DNA of 64,000 bases from Flavobacterium beibuense (GTDB lineage Bacteria; Bacteroidota; Bacteroidia; Flavobacteriales; Flavobacteriaceae), in the NCBI RefSeq assembly GCF_004151245.1, contig NZ_JUIW01000007.1, positions 186,001 through 250,000 of the forward strand. The letters are read 5' to 3'. The position numbers and the translations under genes are program-made. Positions 19,467-27,611 of this stretch are shown here, in pieces (positions within the stretch are counted from its first letter, which is position 1; the number at the start of each line of letters is the position of its first letter). The notes under the pieces are model-generated. The model did no database searches, was not told the DNA's origin, and worked only from the letters and a program-made list of their open reading frames with translations.

Positions 19467-22208
19467 TTAGTTTCCTATTCTCCTGTCCGGAACCTGACGC
19501 TTGTCCCATTTGATATCACTTAGGATAGAAGATTTGATACCGATAAAGAAGCCCCAATATTTATTGTAGCCGTTAGGTACCCAGTTAAAGTCCATACGCC
19601 AGCTTAAAAGGTCGCGTTCAAAACGTAACTGTGTAAAGGTAACCCCTTTGTTTACAAAGTCGTAACCGGTAGAGATACCAACTTTCCAGCGAGGGGTAAT
19701 ATCAACGTTACCCGATACCATCAGGGAGTTATTGGTAATTTCACTTTGCCTGTTACTGTTGTTATAGGTTACAGACCATGCCAGCCTGAAATTCCAAGGG
19801 AAGGTTGAGTTATAGAAAGTACCCCCGCTTTTATCGCTCTTTTCCTCATCATCGTCATTAAACATACTCTGGCGTTGGTCGCTCATGTCTACACCGGTAC
19901 CAAATAAATCGTCATCACGGCCACCGTTTCGAGCCGTTTGATCATCTTTGTTTTTTCCGGCTCCGGCCTGCCCGTCTGTACTGCTTATAGAGTAACCCAT
20001 GGTTACGTTAGCACTTGTAAGCCTGAAAAGACTACCGCCGTTATCTATGTTATAAACATCAATCCTTCTTCCACCATTGTCAATAGCATAAGGGTCTAAG
20101 GTAGCACCAAAGTTAAGGTTAAGCTTCTGTTTGAAAAGGGTAGTACCCCCGGTTACCCTTAACGGAGCCCATGCCAGTGAATCGGCAGCAATATTGTAGC
20201 TGGTGGTAAAGTTTAGGTTATTAAGAAGCATTACTTTTTTAGGTTCGTCTGATGATTCATCATCATTACGCACCTTAGCTTCAAAAGTGTTGTTTAGGCC
20301 AAGACCTACGCTGTTAGCAAAGTTTTGACTTGGGGCACCAAATAAACCGCCTTCAAAACGTGTAAAATCTGCATAATTCTCTCCGCTGGCATCAAGTTGG
20401 TATACATCATAATACTGGTCGAAAGCAGGAGTGTAGCTATATGATACAGAAGGACGCATTACATGTCGAAGCGCCTGGAATTTTTTATCCTCACCAAAAT
20501 TAAATGTACCGTAAATAGTAGTACCTATACTAGATGAAAAGTTGTAGGTTCTAAATGCATCAAAACCTCTTATATCATTTATATCAACTTTTCCTGTGGT
20601 GGGGTTGTATTTCTTTTCGATAGTATTAAACACCCATGTTTCCTGATAGTTTGTACTGGCAGAGACACTAAAGTACTTAAACACCTTAAAGTTTGTACTA
20701 AGCGGTATAGAGTGCTGTAAGCCTGTTTTTGCATCCCTAAACATTTCCGGCTTAAAGAAAAGCGAATCAGTTGTCTGGAAACTGTTTTCTCCTCTTACGT
20801 TATATTGAAGGTTTATGTTTTTTATAAAACCTTTTTTAGGTTCGTCGTCTTTAGCGAAAGGGAAAATCCTGTCTACACTTGCCTGTAGGGTAGGGAGGCT
20901 CATGGTAATACTCTCGGTATTGGTATTTTGCGAGTGCCTTGCCGTAAGCGAGAAGTTTACCTGCGGTACGGTTTGAAATGTTTTGGAGTAACTTATAGAT
21001 GAGCTTAAGGTATTATTAAGGCTCGATCCTACGTTTACCGTATTTAACGACTGCCTGAAGTACTGGCTACTACCTAAGTTAACACTTGCAGAAAATCTTG
21101 AGTTAGGACTTGCCTTTGCATCCTGGCTGTGCGACCACTGAATGTTATATTGTCTTGATCTGGAATAATCGGGAAAACCACGCTCACTTTGAATAATGTT
21201 TTCAAAACGTAAGTTTACGTTACCTCTGTATTTGTATCGTTTGGCATATTGGGACTCTGCTCTTAAACCATAACTACCGTTAGTATAATAGTCTCCGGTA
21301 ACAGCTAAATCATAATAATCACTAAGGGCAAAGTAGTAACCTCCGTTTTGAAGGAAATATCCCTGATTTTGGTTATCACCAAAAGTAGGCATTATAAAAC
21401 CTGATGTTGCCTCTTCGGTCATAGGGAAAAAAGCAAAAGGTATACCAATAGGTGTAGGTACATCCTCTATCCACATTAGGGTGGGGCCAACTACTACTTT
21501 TTTGCCGGGAACAAATTTTATTTTATCTGCCCTAAATTCATATTCAGGATCTTCAGTATTTTTAGAAGTTGTAAATCTTGCTTTTTTTATGAAGATTACC
21601 GAGTCGTTTTCCTTTTTGGTAATCTCTCCATAAACCCAAAATTCCCCTTGGTTAGTTCTGGAGTTCCATACCCTTGCTTTTTGGGTTTTGGAATTAAAGT
21701 GAATAGAGTCGGCCTCTACTACCTGGGTTCCCTGTTTAAAGTATGGATATTGGGTATAATTGCCTAAAGAGTCTTTAATTCTTCCGGCAAAAACTTCGTT
21801 TTTGGTTTCGTCAAATACAATAATTCCTGCTTTTAGCTCGATATCTTTATAATAAACCTCTGCTTCATCATAAAGAGTGGCCTTATTGGTTCTTACGTCA
21901 TAGCTTTCATAGCCTTTGGCGGTTCTTTTTACCGGAGCATCAATACCGTTTCTTTTTTTATTGGTATCGTTTTGTACGGCTTTTGGTTGTTCAGGAATAA
22001 CAATTTTTGTAGTATCCGGAATTTCCGGTTCGCTAATTTCCTTATTTTCAGCCTTTCTGAATTCTCCGTTTTTTGGAGTTTCCTGAGCTGACATTTTACA
22101 AATTCCCATTGTTAGGAAAATTGCTGATAAAACGATATGAAATAAGTTTGTGCGCAACGGTTTTAATGCTATTTTTGTAAAAATATGGCTTATTTTTTGA
22201 AGTGTCAA
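19467..22208 (-). CDS. lptD: LPS-assembly protein LptD, Bacteroidota type
   Basis: Up to 913 aa. Signal-like N-terminus ending in MSAQ, an OstA/LptA-like periplasmic domain (ATLYDEAEVYYKDIELKAGIIVFDETKNEVFAG), then the large C-terminal barrel domain (WIEDVPTPIGIPFAFFPMTEEATSGF is characteristic). It inserts LPS into the outer leaflet with an LptE partner not seen here. No ATG is available at the 5' end. The TTG at 22208 lies inside a TATGTTTG -7 box; a TTG at 22157 would give a compact signal peptide (MRTNLFHIVLSAIFLTMG) and may be the real start. It is divergent from the amidase gene. Confidence 0.92.
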   Translation of the reverse strand: MTLQKISHIFTKIALKPLRTNLFHIVLSAIFLTMGICKMSAQETPKNGEFRKAENKEISEPEIPDTTKIVIPEQPKAVQNDTNKKRNGIDAPVKRTAKGYESYDVRTNKATLYDEAEVYYKDIELKAGIIVFDETKNEVFAGRIKDSLGNYTQYPYFKQGTQVVEADSIHFNSKTQKARVWNSRTNQGEFWVYGEITKKENDSVIFIKKARFTTSKNTEDPEYEFRADKIKFVPGKKVVVGPTLMWIEDVPTPIGIPFAFFPMTEEATSGFIMPTFGDNQNQGYFLQNGGYYFALSDYYDLAVTGDYYTNGSYGLRAESQYAKRYKYRGNVNLRFENIIQSERGFPDYSRSRQYNIQWSHSQDAKASPNSRFSASVNLGSSQYFRQSLNTVNVGSSLNNTLSSSISYSKTFQTVPQVNFSLTARHSQNTNTESITMSLPTLQASVDRIFPFAKDDEPKKGFIKNINLQYNVRGENSFQTTDSLFFKPEMFRDAKTGLQHSIPLSTNFKVFKYFSVSASTNYQETWVFNTIEKKYNPTTGKVDINDIRGFDAFRTYNFSSSIGTTIYGTFNFGEDKKFQALRHVMRPSVSYSYTPAFDQYYDVYQLDASGENYADFTRFEGGLFGAPSQNFANSVGLGLNNTFEAKVRNDDESSDEPKKVMLLNNLNFTTSYNIAADSLAWAPLRVTGGTTLFKQKLNLNFGATLDPYAIDNGGRRIDVYNIDNGGSLFRLTSANVTMGYSISSTDGQAGAGKNKDDQTARNGGRDDDLFGTGVDMSDQRQSMFNDDDEEKSDKSGGTFYNSTFPWNFRLAWSVTYNNSNRQSEITNNSLMVSGNVDITPRWKVGISTGYDFVNKGVTFTQLRFERDLLSWRMDFNWVPNGYNKYWGFFIGIKSSILSDIKWDKRQVPDRRIGN

Positions 22209-22224
22209 ACATACAATAATTTTG
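22197..22224 (+). promoter_or_regulatory. Promoter of the amidase gene
   Basis: TTG (22197-22199), 17 bp, TAATTTTG (22217-22224): a full consensus match. The predicted transcription start is near 22231, so a TTG start at 22222 is excluded and ATG 22276 or 22282 is favoured. Confidence 0.8.
22206..22213 (-). promoter_or_regulatory. -7 box for lptD
   Basis: TATGTTTG on the minus strand, three bases from the rightward -7 box at 22217-22224. No TTG lies at the right upstream distance, so this is weaker than the amidase promoter. Confidence 0.5.
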
Positions 22225-22275
22225 CCAAAAATAATTGCTAAATCTTATTATAAACATAAGCTGAACAATAACAAG

Positions 22276-23403
22276 ATGATAATGAAAGGGAATACGAAAA
22301 AAAAGCTGAGATTATTACTGTTCTTAATGGTTTTTACGGTATCGTTTGGCCAGGACAGCGGGAAATTCAAAGTAGTTCTTGATGCCGGGCATGGCGGTAA
22401 GGATTACGGTGCTATGTATAATGGTTTTATAGAGAAGAATATAGCGCTGGATGTTACCCTTAGAGTAGGTAAAATACTTGAGAAGGAAAGTGATATCCAG
22501 GTAATATATACAAGAAAGACAGACGTTTTTATTGAGCTTAAGGAGAGGCCGAAAATTGCCAATAAGGCAGATGCCAATCTTTTTGTGTCTATACACTGTA
22601 ATGCAGAAACCAAGAAAACTGCACACGGGGCGGAGACCTTTATAATGGGTTTAACCAAAAATGCATCTAATCTTGAGGTTGCAAAAATGGAAAATGCCGT
22701 GTGGGAACTGGAAGACGATAAGACCAGTTATGCAGGTTTTGATCCTAACAAACCGGAGAGCTTACTTAAATTCCAGCTTATGCAGGAAGAGTACAGAGGG
22801 GAGAGCTTTGCTGCAGCAGTAAAAGTTCAGCACGGACTTGCAAAAGATTTGAAAAGAAATGACAGAGGTGTTAAAGATGCACCTTTTTGGGTACTACACG
22901 GTGTAGCCATGCCGGGTATACTTATAGAACTTGGTTTCCTTTCCTTTAAGAGCGAAGGGGAGTACCTAAACTCAGAAAAAGGTAAAACCGAACTTGCCGA
23001 GGCTGTAGCCAGAGGTATTATAGAGTTTAAAAAAGAAAACTTTACACCACTTAGTTCTATAAGCGGTTATGTAAAGCCTGCGGAAACTACCACTCCAAAA
23101 ACTGAAACACCAAAAGAGTCTCCTGCTGCACAAACAGCTAAAGACGGAGCTGTATTTAAAGTACAGATTGCTGCCGGAAGCAGTGACCTTGCCACAACCC
23201 CTTCTAATTTTAAAGGACTTAATAATATAAGTAAAGAAAAAGACGGCAAGGTTGTTAAATATTACTACGGAGAAGTGTCTGATTATAATGAGGCACAAAA
23301 CCTTTTATCGGAGGCAAAGGCCAAGGGTTACAAGGATGCGTTTGTAGTAGCATTTAAAAATGGTAAGAAAATTTCTGTAAATGAAGCTTTAAAGGGTAAG
23401 TAA
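22276..23403 (+). CDS. N-acetylmuramoyl-L-alanine amidase with C-terminal SPOR domain
   Basis: 375 aa from ATG 22276 (or 373 from 22282). Signal peptide (RLLLFLMVFTVSFGQ), then an Amidase_3 domain with zinc ligands in VLDAGHGGKDYGA, the Glu of FIEKNIALDVT, His in FVSIHCNAE, and the C-terminal catalytic PGILIELGFLS. After a Thr/Pro/Glu-rich linker the last ~80 residues are SPOR-like (FKVQIAAGSS...YYYGEVSDYNEAQNLLSEAKAKGYKDAFVVAF), which binds denuded septal glycan. The enzyme cleaves peptidoglycan stems and probably acts in cell separation. Confidence 0.93.
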   Translation: MIMKGNTKKKLRLLLFLMVFTVSFGQDSGKFKVVLDAGHGGKDYGAMYNGFIEKNIALDVTLRVGKILEKESDIQVIYTRKTDVFIELKERPKIANKADANLFVSIHCNAETKKTAHGAETFIMGLTKNASNLEVAKMENAVWELEDDKTSYAGFDPNKPESLLKFQLMQEEYRGESFAAAVKVQHGLAKDLKRNDRGVKDAPFWVLHGVAMPGILIELGFLSFKSEGEYLNSEKGKTELAEAVARGIIEFKKENFTPLSSISGYVKPAETTTPKTETPKESPAAQTAKDGAVFKVQIAAGSSDLATTPSNFKGLNNISKEKDGKVVKYYYGEVSDYNEAQNLLSEAKAKGYKDAFVVAFKNGKKISVNEALKGK

Positions 23404-23444
23404 ACCTTTAAAATAATATTCACAATAAAATTATTTATTTGTCC

Positions 23445-23452
23445 TACATTTG
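23445..23452 (+). promoter_or_regulatory. -7 box upstream of the MlaD-like gene
   Basis: TACATTTG, an exact TAnnTTTG match 21 bp before the TTG start at 23474; no well-placed -33 TTG. Confidence 0.45.
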
Positions 23453-23473
23453 TTTTTATTAAAATAATCAATT

Positions 23474-24418
23474 TTGAAAGTAACAAGAGAAGTTAAAACA
23501 GCCATTTTGGTTATAGGTGCTATTTTGGTATTTATATGGGGCTATATGTTTTTAAGAGGTAAGGATTTATTTAATTCTTACAAAACATTTTACGTAGTTT
23601 ATGATAATGTGGAAGGCCTTTCACATTCTGCTCCTGTAACTATAAACGGTCTTGTAATAGGGCAGGTTACAGATATAAGCTTTGTTGATATGCAGAGCGG
23701 AAAGCTACGTGTTGAAATGCAGGTTGATACCGATTTTCCTATTTCAAAAACAAGTTTGGCAACTTTATATTCTCCGGATTTACTTGGGGGTAAACAAATT
23801 GAAATTATACCGGATATGAAAAATCCTGTAGCTGCCGAAAACGGAGAAGTTCTTACTGCAGGCTCTAAACCGGGAACTGTAGATATGGTTGCACAACAAC
23901 TGGCGCCATTAAAGAATAAAGTGGAATCAACTGTTGTAAGTGCAGACAGCCTTTTAAGAAGCATCAATAATGTTATGGATATGAAAACTCAGGAAAACCT
24001 GAGACAGGCCATAGCAGATATGAAAGAAACAATGGGGCAGTTCAATCAGGCTTCCCGTTCGTTAAACGGTATACTTGCTTCAAACAAGTCTAAAATAGAC
24101 GGTACACTTACTAATTTAGAAACCGCATCAGGAAATTTTGCCCAGATTTCAGATTCACTTAATAAGGTTAACCTTGCCGAAACAGTTAGAAAACTTGAAA
24201 ACTCGCTTGCCAGTGTAGACCAGATACTGGGAGACGTACAGCAAGGTAAAGGTACATTAGGTAAATTGATGAAAGATGAAGCGATGTATAACAACCTTAC
24301 AGATGCTTCCAACGAACTTAAAGAACTGCTTGCCGACTTTAAGAACAACCCGAAACGTTATGTACATTTCTCGGTTTTCGGTAAAAAAGGAACACCTTAC
24401 GTAGAAGAAAAAAAGTAA
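23474..24418 (+). CDS. MlaD family (MCE domain) protein
   Basis: 314 aa. A single N-terminal membrane helix (TAILVIGAILVFIWGYMFL) anchors one MCE domain (about 35-120: YDNVEGLSHSAPVTINGLVIGQV, LYSPDLLGGKQIEII), followed by a helical coiled region to about 280. MCE proteins form hexameric lipid channels in phospholipid transport across the envelope; the ATPase and permease partners are not in the window. The start is TTG at 23474, needed to retain the helix. It follows the amidase by 70 bp with its own -7 box. Confidence 0.9.
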   Translation: MKVTREVKTAILVIGAILVFIWGYMFLRGKDLFNSYKTFYVVYDNVEGLSHSAPVTINGLVIGQVTDISFVDMQSGKLRVEMQVDTDFPISKTSLATLYSPDLLGGKQIEIIPDMKNPVAAENGEVLTAGSKPGTVDMVAQQLAPLKNKVESTVVSADSLLRSINNVMDMKTQENLRQAIADMKETMGQFNQASRSLNGILASNKSKIDGTLTNLETASGNFAQISDSLNKVNLAETVRKLENSLASVDQILGDVQQGKGTLGKLMKDEAMYNNLTDASNELKELLADFKNNPKRYVHFSVFGKKGTPYVEEKK

Positions 24419-24458
24419 CTAGTAATAGTATTAAAAGGAACTAATCACCTCCTATAAC

Positions 24459-25787
24459 ATGAGCTACATAGACAATATACTTTTTGTAATTATACTTGCC
24501 GCAGGTTTTGGATATTTTGCGCTTAACATTAAAAAGCTGATAAGAAATATAAAGCTGGGCAGGGATATAGACCGCAATGATAATCCTAAAGAGCGTTGGG
24601 CTAACATGACAATGATTGCTTTGGGTCAGTCTAAAATGGTTAGAAGGCCGGTTGCGGGTATATTACACATTATAGTATATGTAGGTTTTGTTGTTATTAA
24701 TATAGAGCTTTTAGAAATTATTATAGACGGTGTTTTTGGTACCCACAGGCTTTTCTCTTTTATGGGAGGCTTCTATAATGTGCTTATTGGCTTTTTTGAG
24801 GTTTTAGCACTTGGTGTTATTGTTTCTGTTGCTATTTTCTATATAAGAAGAAATATTATAAGGTTATGGCGTTTTGCTCATGGTGACCTTAAAGGCTGGC
24901 CTAAGAGCGATGCTAATATTATCCTTTATTTTGAAACGGTACTTATGTTACTGTTCCTTACCATGAATGCTGCAGATTACCATTTACAGATGGCAGGAGC
25001 AGAGCATTTTGTAAGGGCAGGGGCATTTCCTGTATCTCAGTTCATTGAGCCGTTGTTTAACGGTATGAGTGAAGGCACGGTAATGATTATAGAACGTGCT
25101 ACATGGTGGATGCACATTATAGGTATACTTATATTTATGAATTACCTGTATTTCTCTAAGCACTTACACATACTGTTGGCATTCCCTAATACTTATTATG
25201 CGAACCTTAAGCCTAAAGGGCAGTTTGATAACCTTGAGTCGGTTACAAATGAGGTTAAACTGATGATGGATCCAAATGCCGATCCGTTTGCTGCACCTGC
25301 TGCCGATGCTGCAGAGATACCTGCTAAGTTTGGTGCCAGCGATGTTCAGGATCTTAACTGGGTTCAGTTAATGAATGCTTATACCTGTACTGAGTGTGGC
25401 AGATGTACATCCTCATGCCCTGCTAATCTTACAGGTAAAAAACTTTCCCCAAGAAAGATTATGATGGATACCCGCGACAGACTTGAAGAGGTGGGTAAGA
25501 ACATAGATGCAAATAAAGGTGTGTTTGTAGACGATGGCAAATCGTTACTTAACGACTACATCACTCCCGAAGAGCTATGGGCATGTACAAGCTGTAACGG
25601 TTGTGTGGAAGCCTGCCCTGTAAACATAGATCCTCTTTCTATCATTATGGATATGAGAAGGTATCTTGTAATGGAGCAGAGTGCTGCACCTACTGAGCTT
25701 AACAATATGATGACAAATGTTGAGAACAACGGTGCGCCTTGGCAGTACAATCAAATGGATAGGTTAAACTGGAAAGACGAAGCATAA
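24459..25787 (+). CDS. Membrane (Fe-S)-binding oxidoreductase subunit with two 4Fe-4S clusters
   Basis: 442 aa. N-terminal region with about five membrane helices and a His pattern like the haem-b binding NarI/HdrE-type domain (residues 1-250). The C-terminal soluble part carries two 4Fe-4S motifs: CTECGRCTSSCP and CTSCNGCVEACP. It resembles heterodisulfide-reductase-like or GlpC-like electron-transfer proteins. With the CCG-domain protein at 26241 it forms a probable complex linking a cytosolic donor to the quinone pool; the substrate is not known. The stop overlaps the next ATG by one base (TAATG). Confidence 0.88.
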   Translation: MSYIDNILFVIILAAGFGYFALNIKKLIRNIKLGRDIDRNDNPKERWANMTMIALGQSKMVRRPVAGILHIIVYVGFVVINIELLEIIIDGVFGTHRLFSFMGGFYNVLIGFFEVLALGVIVSVAIFYIRRNIIRLWRFAHGDLKGWPKSDANIILYFETVLMLLFLTMNAADYHLQMAGAEHFVRAGAFPVSQFIEPLFNGMSEGTVMIIERATWWMHIIGILIFMNYLYFSKHLHILLAFPNTYYANLKPKGQFDNLESVTNEVKLMMDPNADPFAAPAADAAEIPAKFGASDVQDLNWVQLMNAYTCTECGRCTSSCPANLTGKKLSPRKIMMDTRDRLEEVGKNIDANKGVFVDDGKSLLNDYITPEELWACTSCNGCVEACPVNIDPLSIIMDMRRYLVMEQSAAPTELNNMMTNVENNGAPWQYNQMDRLNWKDEA

Positions 25788-26233
25788 TGAAAAAAGAGGA
25801 TATAGATAAAAATTTATTGCCACTTACTGTAAATGGTGAGCATTTGAGTCCGGTACTTCCTCCGGGAATAAAAAACTACCTTATAGATATAGACGGTACC
25901 ATTTGTGACGATATCCCTAACGAAGAACCGGAAAGGATGGCTACTGCCGAGGTATACCCTGATGCATTGGCTACGCTTAATAGATGGTTTGACGAAGGTC
26001 ATGTTATCTTCTTCTTTACATCACGCACAGAAGAGCACCGTGCAGTAACAGAAGAATGGCTTAAAAAGCACGGCTTTAAATACCACGGTATGCTTATGGG
26101 TAAGCCAAGAGGGGGTAACTATCACTGGATAGACAATCACCTTGTTAAGGCCACACGTTACAGAGGACAATTTACAGATTTAATAGAAAAAGAAGTTACC
26201 ATCCAGGTTTTTGATGATGGTAAGCACGAATAA
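25787..26233 (+). CDS. HAD-superfamily phosphatase-like protein
   Basis: 148 aa. HAD motif I YLIDIDGTICDD (nucleophile and acid Asp), motif II FFFTSRT, and a late HWIDNHL segment in the place of the metal-binding motif. There is no sugar-isomerase (SIS) fold, although I recall relatives being labelled phosphoheptose isomerase. It lies between the two Fe-S subunit genes and overlaps the first by one base, so it is expressed with them. Substrate unknown. Confidence 0.82.
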   Translation: MKKEDIDKNLLPLTVNGEHLSPVLPPGIKNYLIDIDGTICDDIPNEEPERMATAEVYPDALATLNRWFDEGHVIFFFTSRTEEHRAVTEEWLKKHGFKYHGMLMGKPRGGNYHWIDNHLVKATRYRGQFTDLIEKEVTIQVFDDGKHE

Positions 26234-26240
26234 AGATATT

Positions 26241-27035
26241 ATGAGTCAGGAAAATTTAACAGTGCCTACAATGGCCGAAATGCTGGCACAGGGCAAACAG
26301 CCTGAAGTATTATTTTGGGTAGGATGCTCGGGCAGTTTTGACGACAGGGCAAAAAAAATCACTAAAGCATTTGTGAAAATACTTAATCAGGCAAATGTTT
26401 CGTTTGCAGTATTAGGTACTGAAGAAAGCTGTACCGGAGACCCTGCTAAAAGGGCCGGTAACGAGTTTTTATTCCAAATGCAGGCAATGATGAACATTGA
26501 GGTTCTTAACGGATATGAGGTTAAGAAAATTGTTACTGCATGCCCGCACTGTTTTAATACCATAAAAAATGAATATCCCGGTTTAGGAGGTAAATATGAA
26601 GTGGTTCACCATACAGAGTTCCTTAAGTCATTATTAGATGACGGCAGGTTAACCATTGAAGGAGGCCAGTTTAAGGGTAAGAAAATTACTTTTCATGACC
26701 CGTGTTACCTGGGCAGGGCTAATAATGTATATGAAGCTCCGCGTGACCTTATTGAAAAGCTGGATGCCGAGTTAGTAGAAATGAAACGTTCCCGTAGAAA
26801 CGGACTTTGCTGTGGTGCCGGAGGCGCACAGATGTTTAAAGAGCCGGAGCCGGGTAATAAGGACGTAAATGTGGAAAGGACAGAAGATGCCCTTGAAACC
26901 CAGCCGGAAATTATTGCGGCAGGTTGTCCGTTTTGTAATACCATGCTAACAGACGGTGTTAAAGCTAAGAACAGGGAAGCGGACGTTAAAGTAATGGATG
27001 TGGCAGAACTTATTGCCAACGCTAAGGATTTATAA
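26241..27035 (+). CDS. CCG-domain (Fe-S) protein, HdrB/LldE-like
   Basis: 264 aa from ATG 26241 (MSQENLTVP); an upstream in-frame ATG at 26211 overlaps the HAD gene and adds nothing conserved. Two cysteine-rich CCG modules: ACPHCFNTIKNEYP with HDPCYLGRANNVYE and LCCGAGGAQMF, and AAGCPFCNTML. Such modules hold noncubane Fe-S clusters in HdrB, GlpC and LldE. It is likely the catalytic partner of the membrane Fe-S protein at 24459. Confidence 0.9.
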   Translation: MSQENLTVPTMAEMLAQGKQPEVLFWVGCSGSFDDRAKKITKAFVKILNQANVSFAVLGTEESCTGDPAKRAGNEFLFQMQAMMNIEVLNGYEVKKIVTACPHCFNTIKNEYPGLGGKYEVVHHTEFLKSLLDDGRLTIEGGQFKGKKITFHDPCYLGRANNVYEAPRDLIEKLDAELVEMKRSRRNGLCCGAGGAQMFKEPEPGNKDVNVERTEDALETQPEIIAAGCPFCNTMLTDGVKAKNREADVKVMDVAELIANAKDL

Positions 27036-27044
27036 AAATTAATT

Positions 27045-27527
27045 ATGTACGTTCCCTTTGATACATTGCCTGAAGAATCCAGAATATGGATCTATCAGTC
27101 AAACAGGAAATTCTCTGATGAAGAGATTTCCGAAATTGATGAAGCACTTAAAGGCTTTGTCGAAAACTGGGCAGCTCACGGCACAGGCCTTGAAGCTTCT
27201 TATCAGATAAAATACAGCAGGTTTATTATACTGGCTGTTAATCAGGATACCCAGTCGGCTACAGGCTGCTCTATAGATGCATCGGTGCATTTTATTCAGG
27301 AGCTGGAAAAGAAATATAATGTAGACCTGCTTGATAAAATGAATGTAACCTTTAAGAATGGTGAGCACATTGCACACAAAACGCTTATTGAGTTCAGGAA
27401 AATGGCAAAAGAAAAAGCCGTTTCTGCAAATACGGTAGTTTTTAATAATCTTGTCAATACAATAGGAGAATGGCAGGATTATTGGGAGGTACCTGCAGGT
27501 GAGAGCTGGCATAGCCGCTTCTTTTAA
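27045..27527 (+). CDS. Conserved flavobacterial protein (often misnamed ABC transporter ATPase)
   Basis: 160 aa, soluble. N-terminus MYVPFDTLPEESRIWIYQSNRKFSDEEI and C-terminus EVPAGESWHSRFF. The centre contains SATGCSIDASVHFIQELEKKYNVDLLDKM. No Walker A, Walker B or signature motif is present, so an ABC ATPase label (which I recall for relatives) is not supported. It follows the Fe-S protein by 9 bp and probably shares its message. Function unknown. Confidence 0.82.
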   Translation: MYVPFDTLPEESRIWIYQSNRKFSDEEISEIDEALKGFVENWAAHGTGLEASYQIKYSRFIILAVNQDTQSATGCSIDASVHFIQELEKKYNVDLLDKMNVTFKNGEHIAHKTLIEFRKMAKEKAVSANTVVFNNLVNTIGEWQDYWEVPAGESWHSRFF

Positions 27528-27611
27528 AAGAGGCAGAATAACAATATGTAAGATCATCATTCTACGCCTTGTATAGTGATGATTTTATTTTTTAAAAAAA
27601 CAAGAGATTTA

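Noticed and set aside
22222..22275. N-terminal extension of the amidase (MPKIIAKSYYKHKLNNN)
   Set aside because: The TTG start is the end of a perfect -7 box; the extension would also precede and spoil the signal peptide.
25787..26233. Phosphoheptose isomerase (GmhA)
   Set aside because: The sequence has HAD motifs (DIDGTICDD) and none of the SIS-domain features of GmhA.
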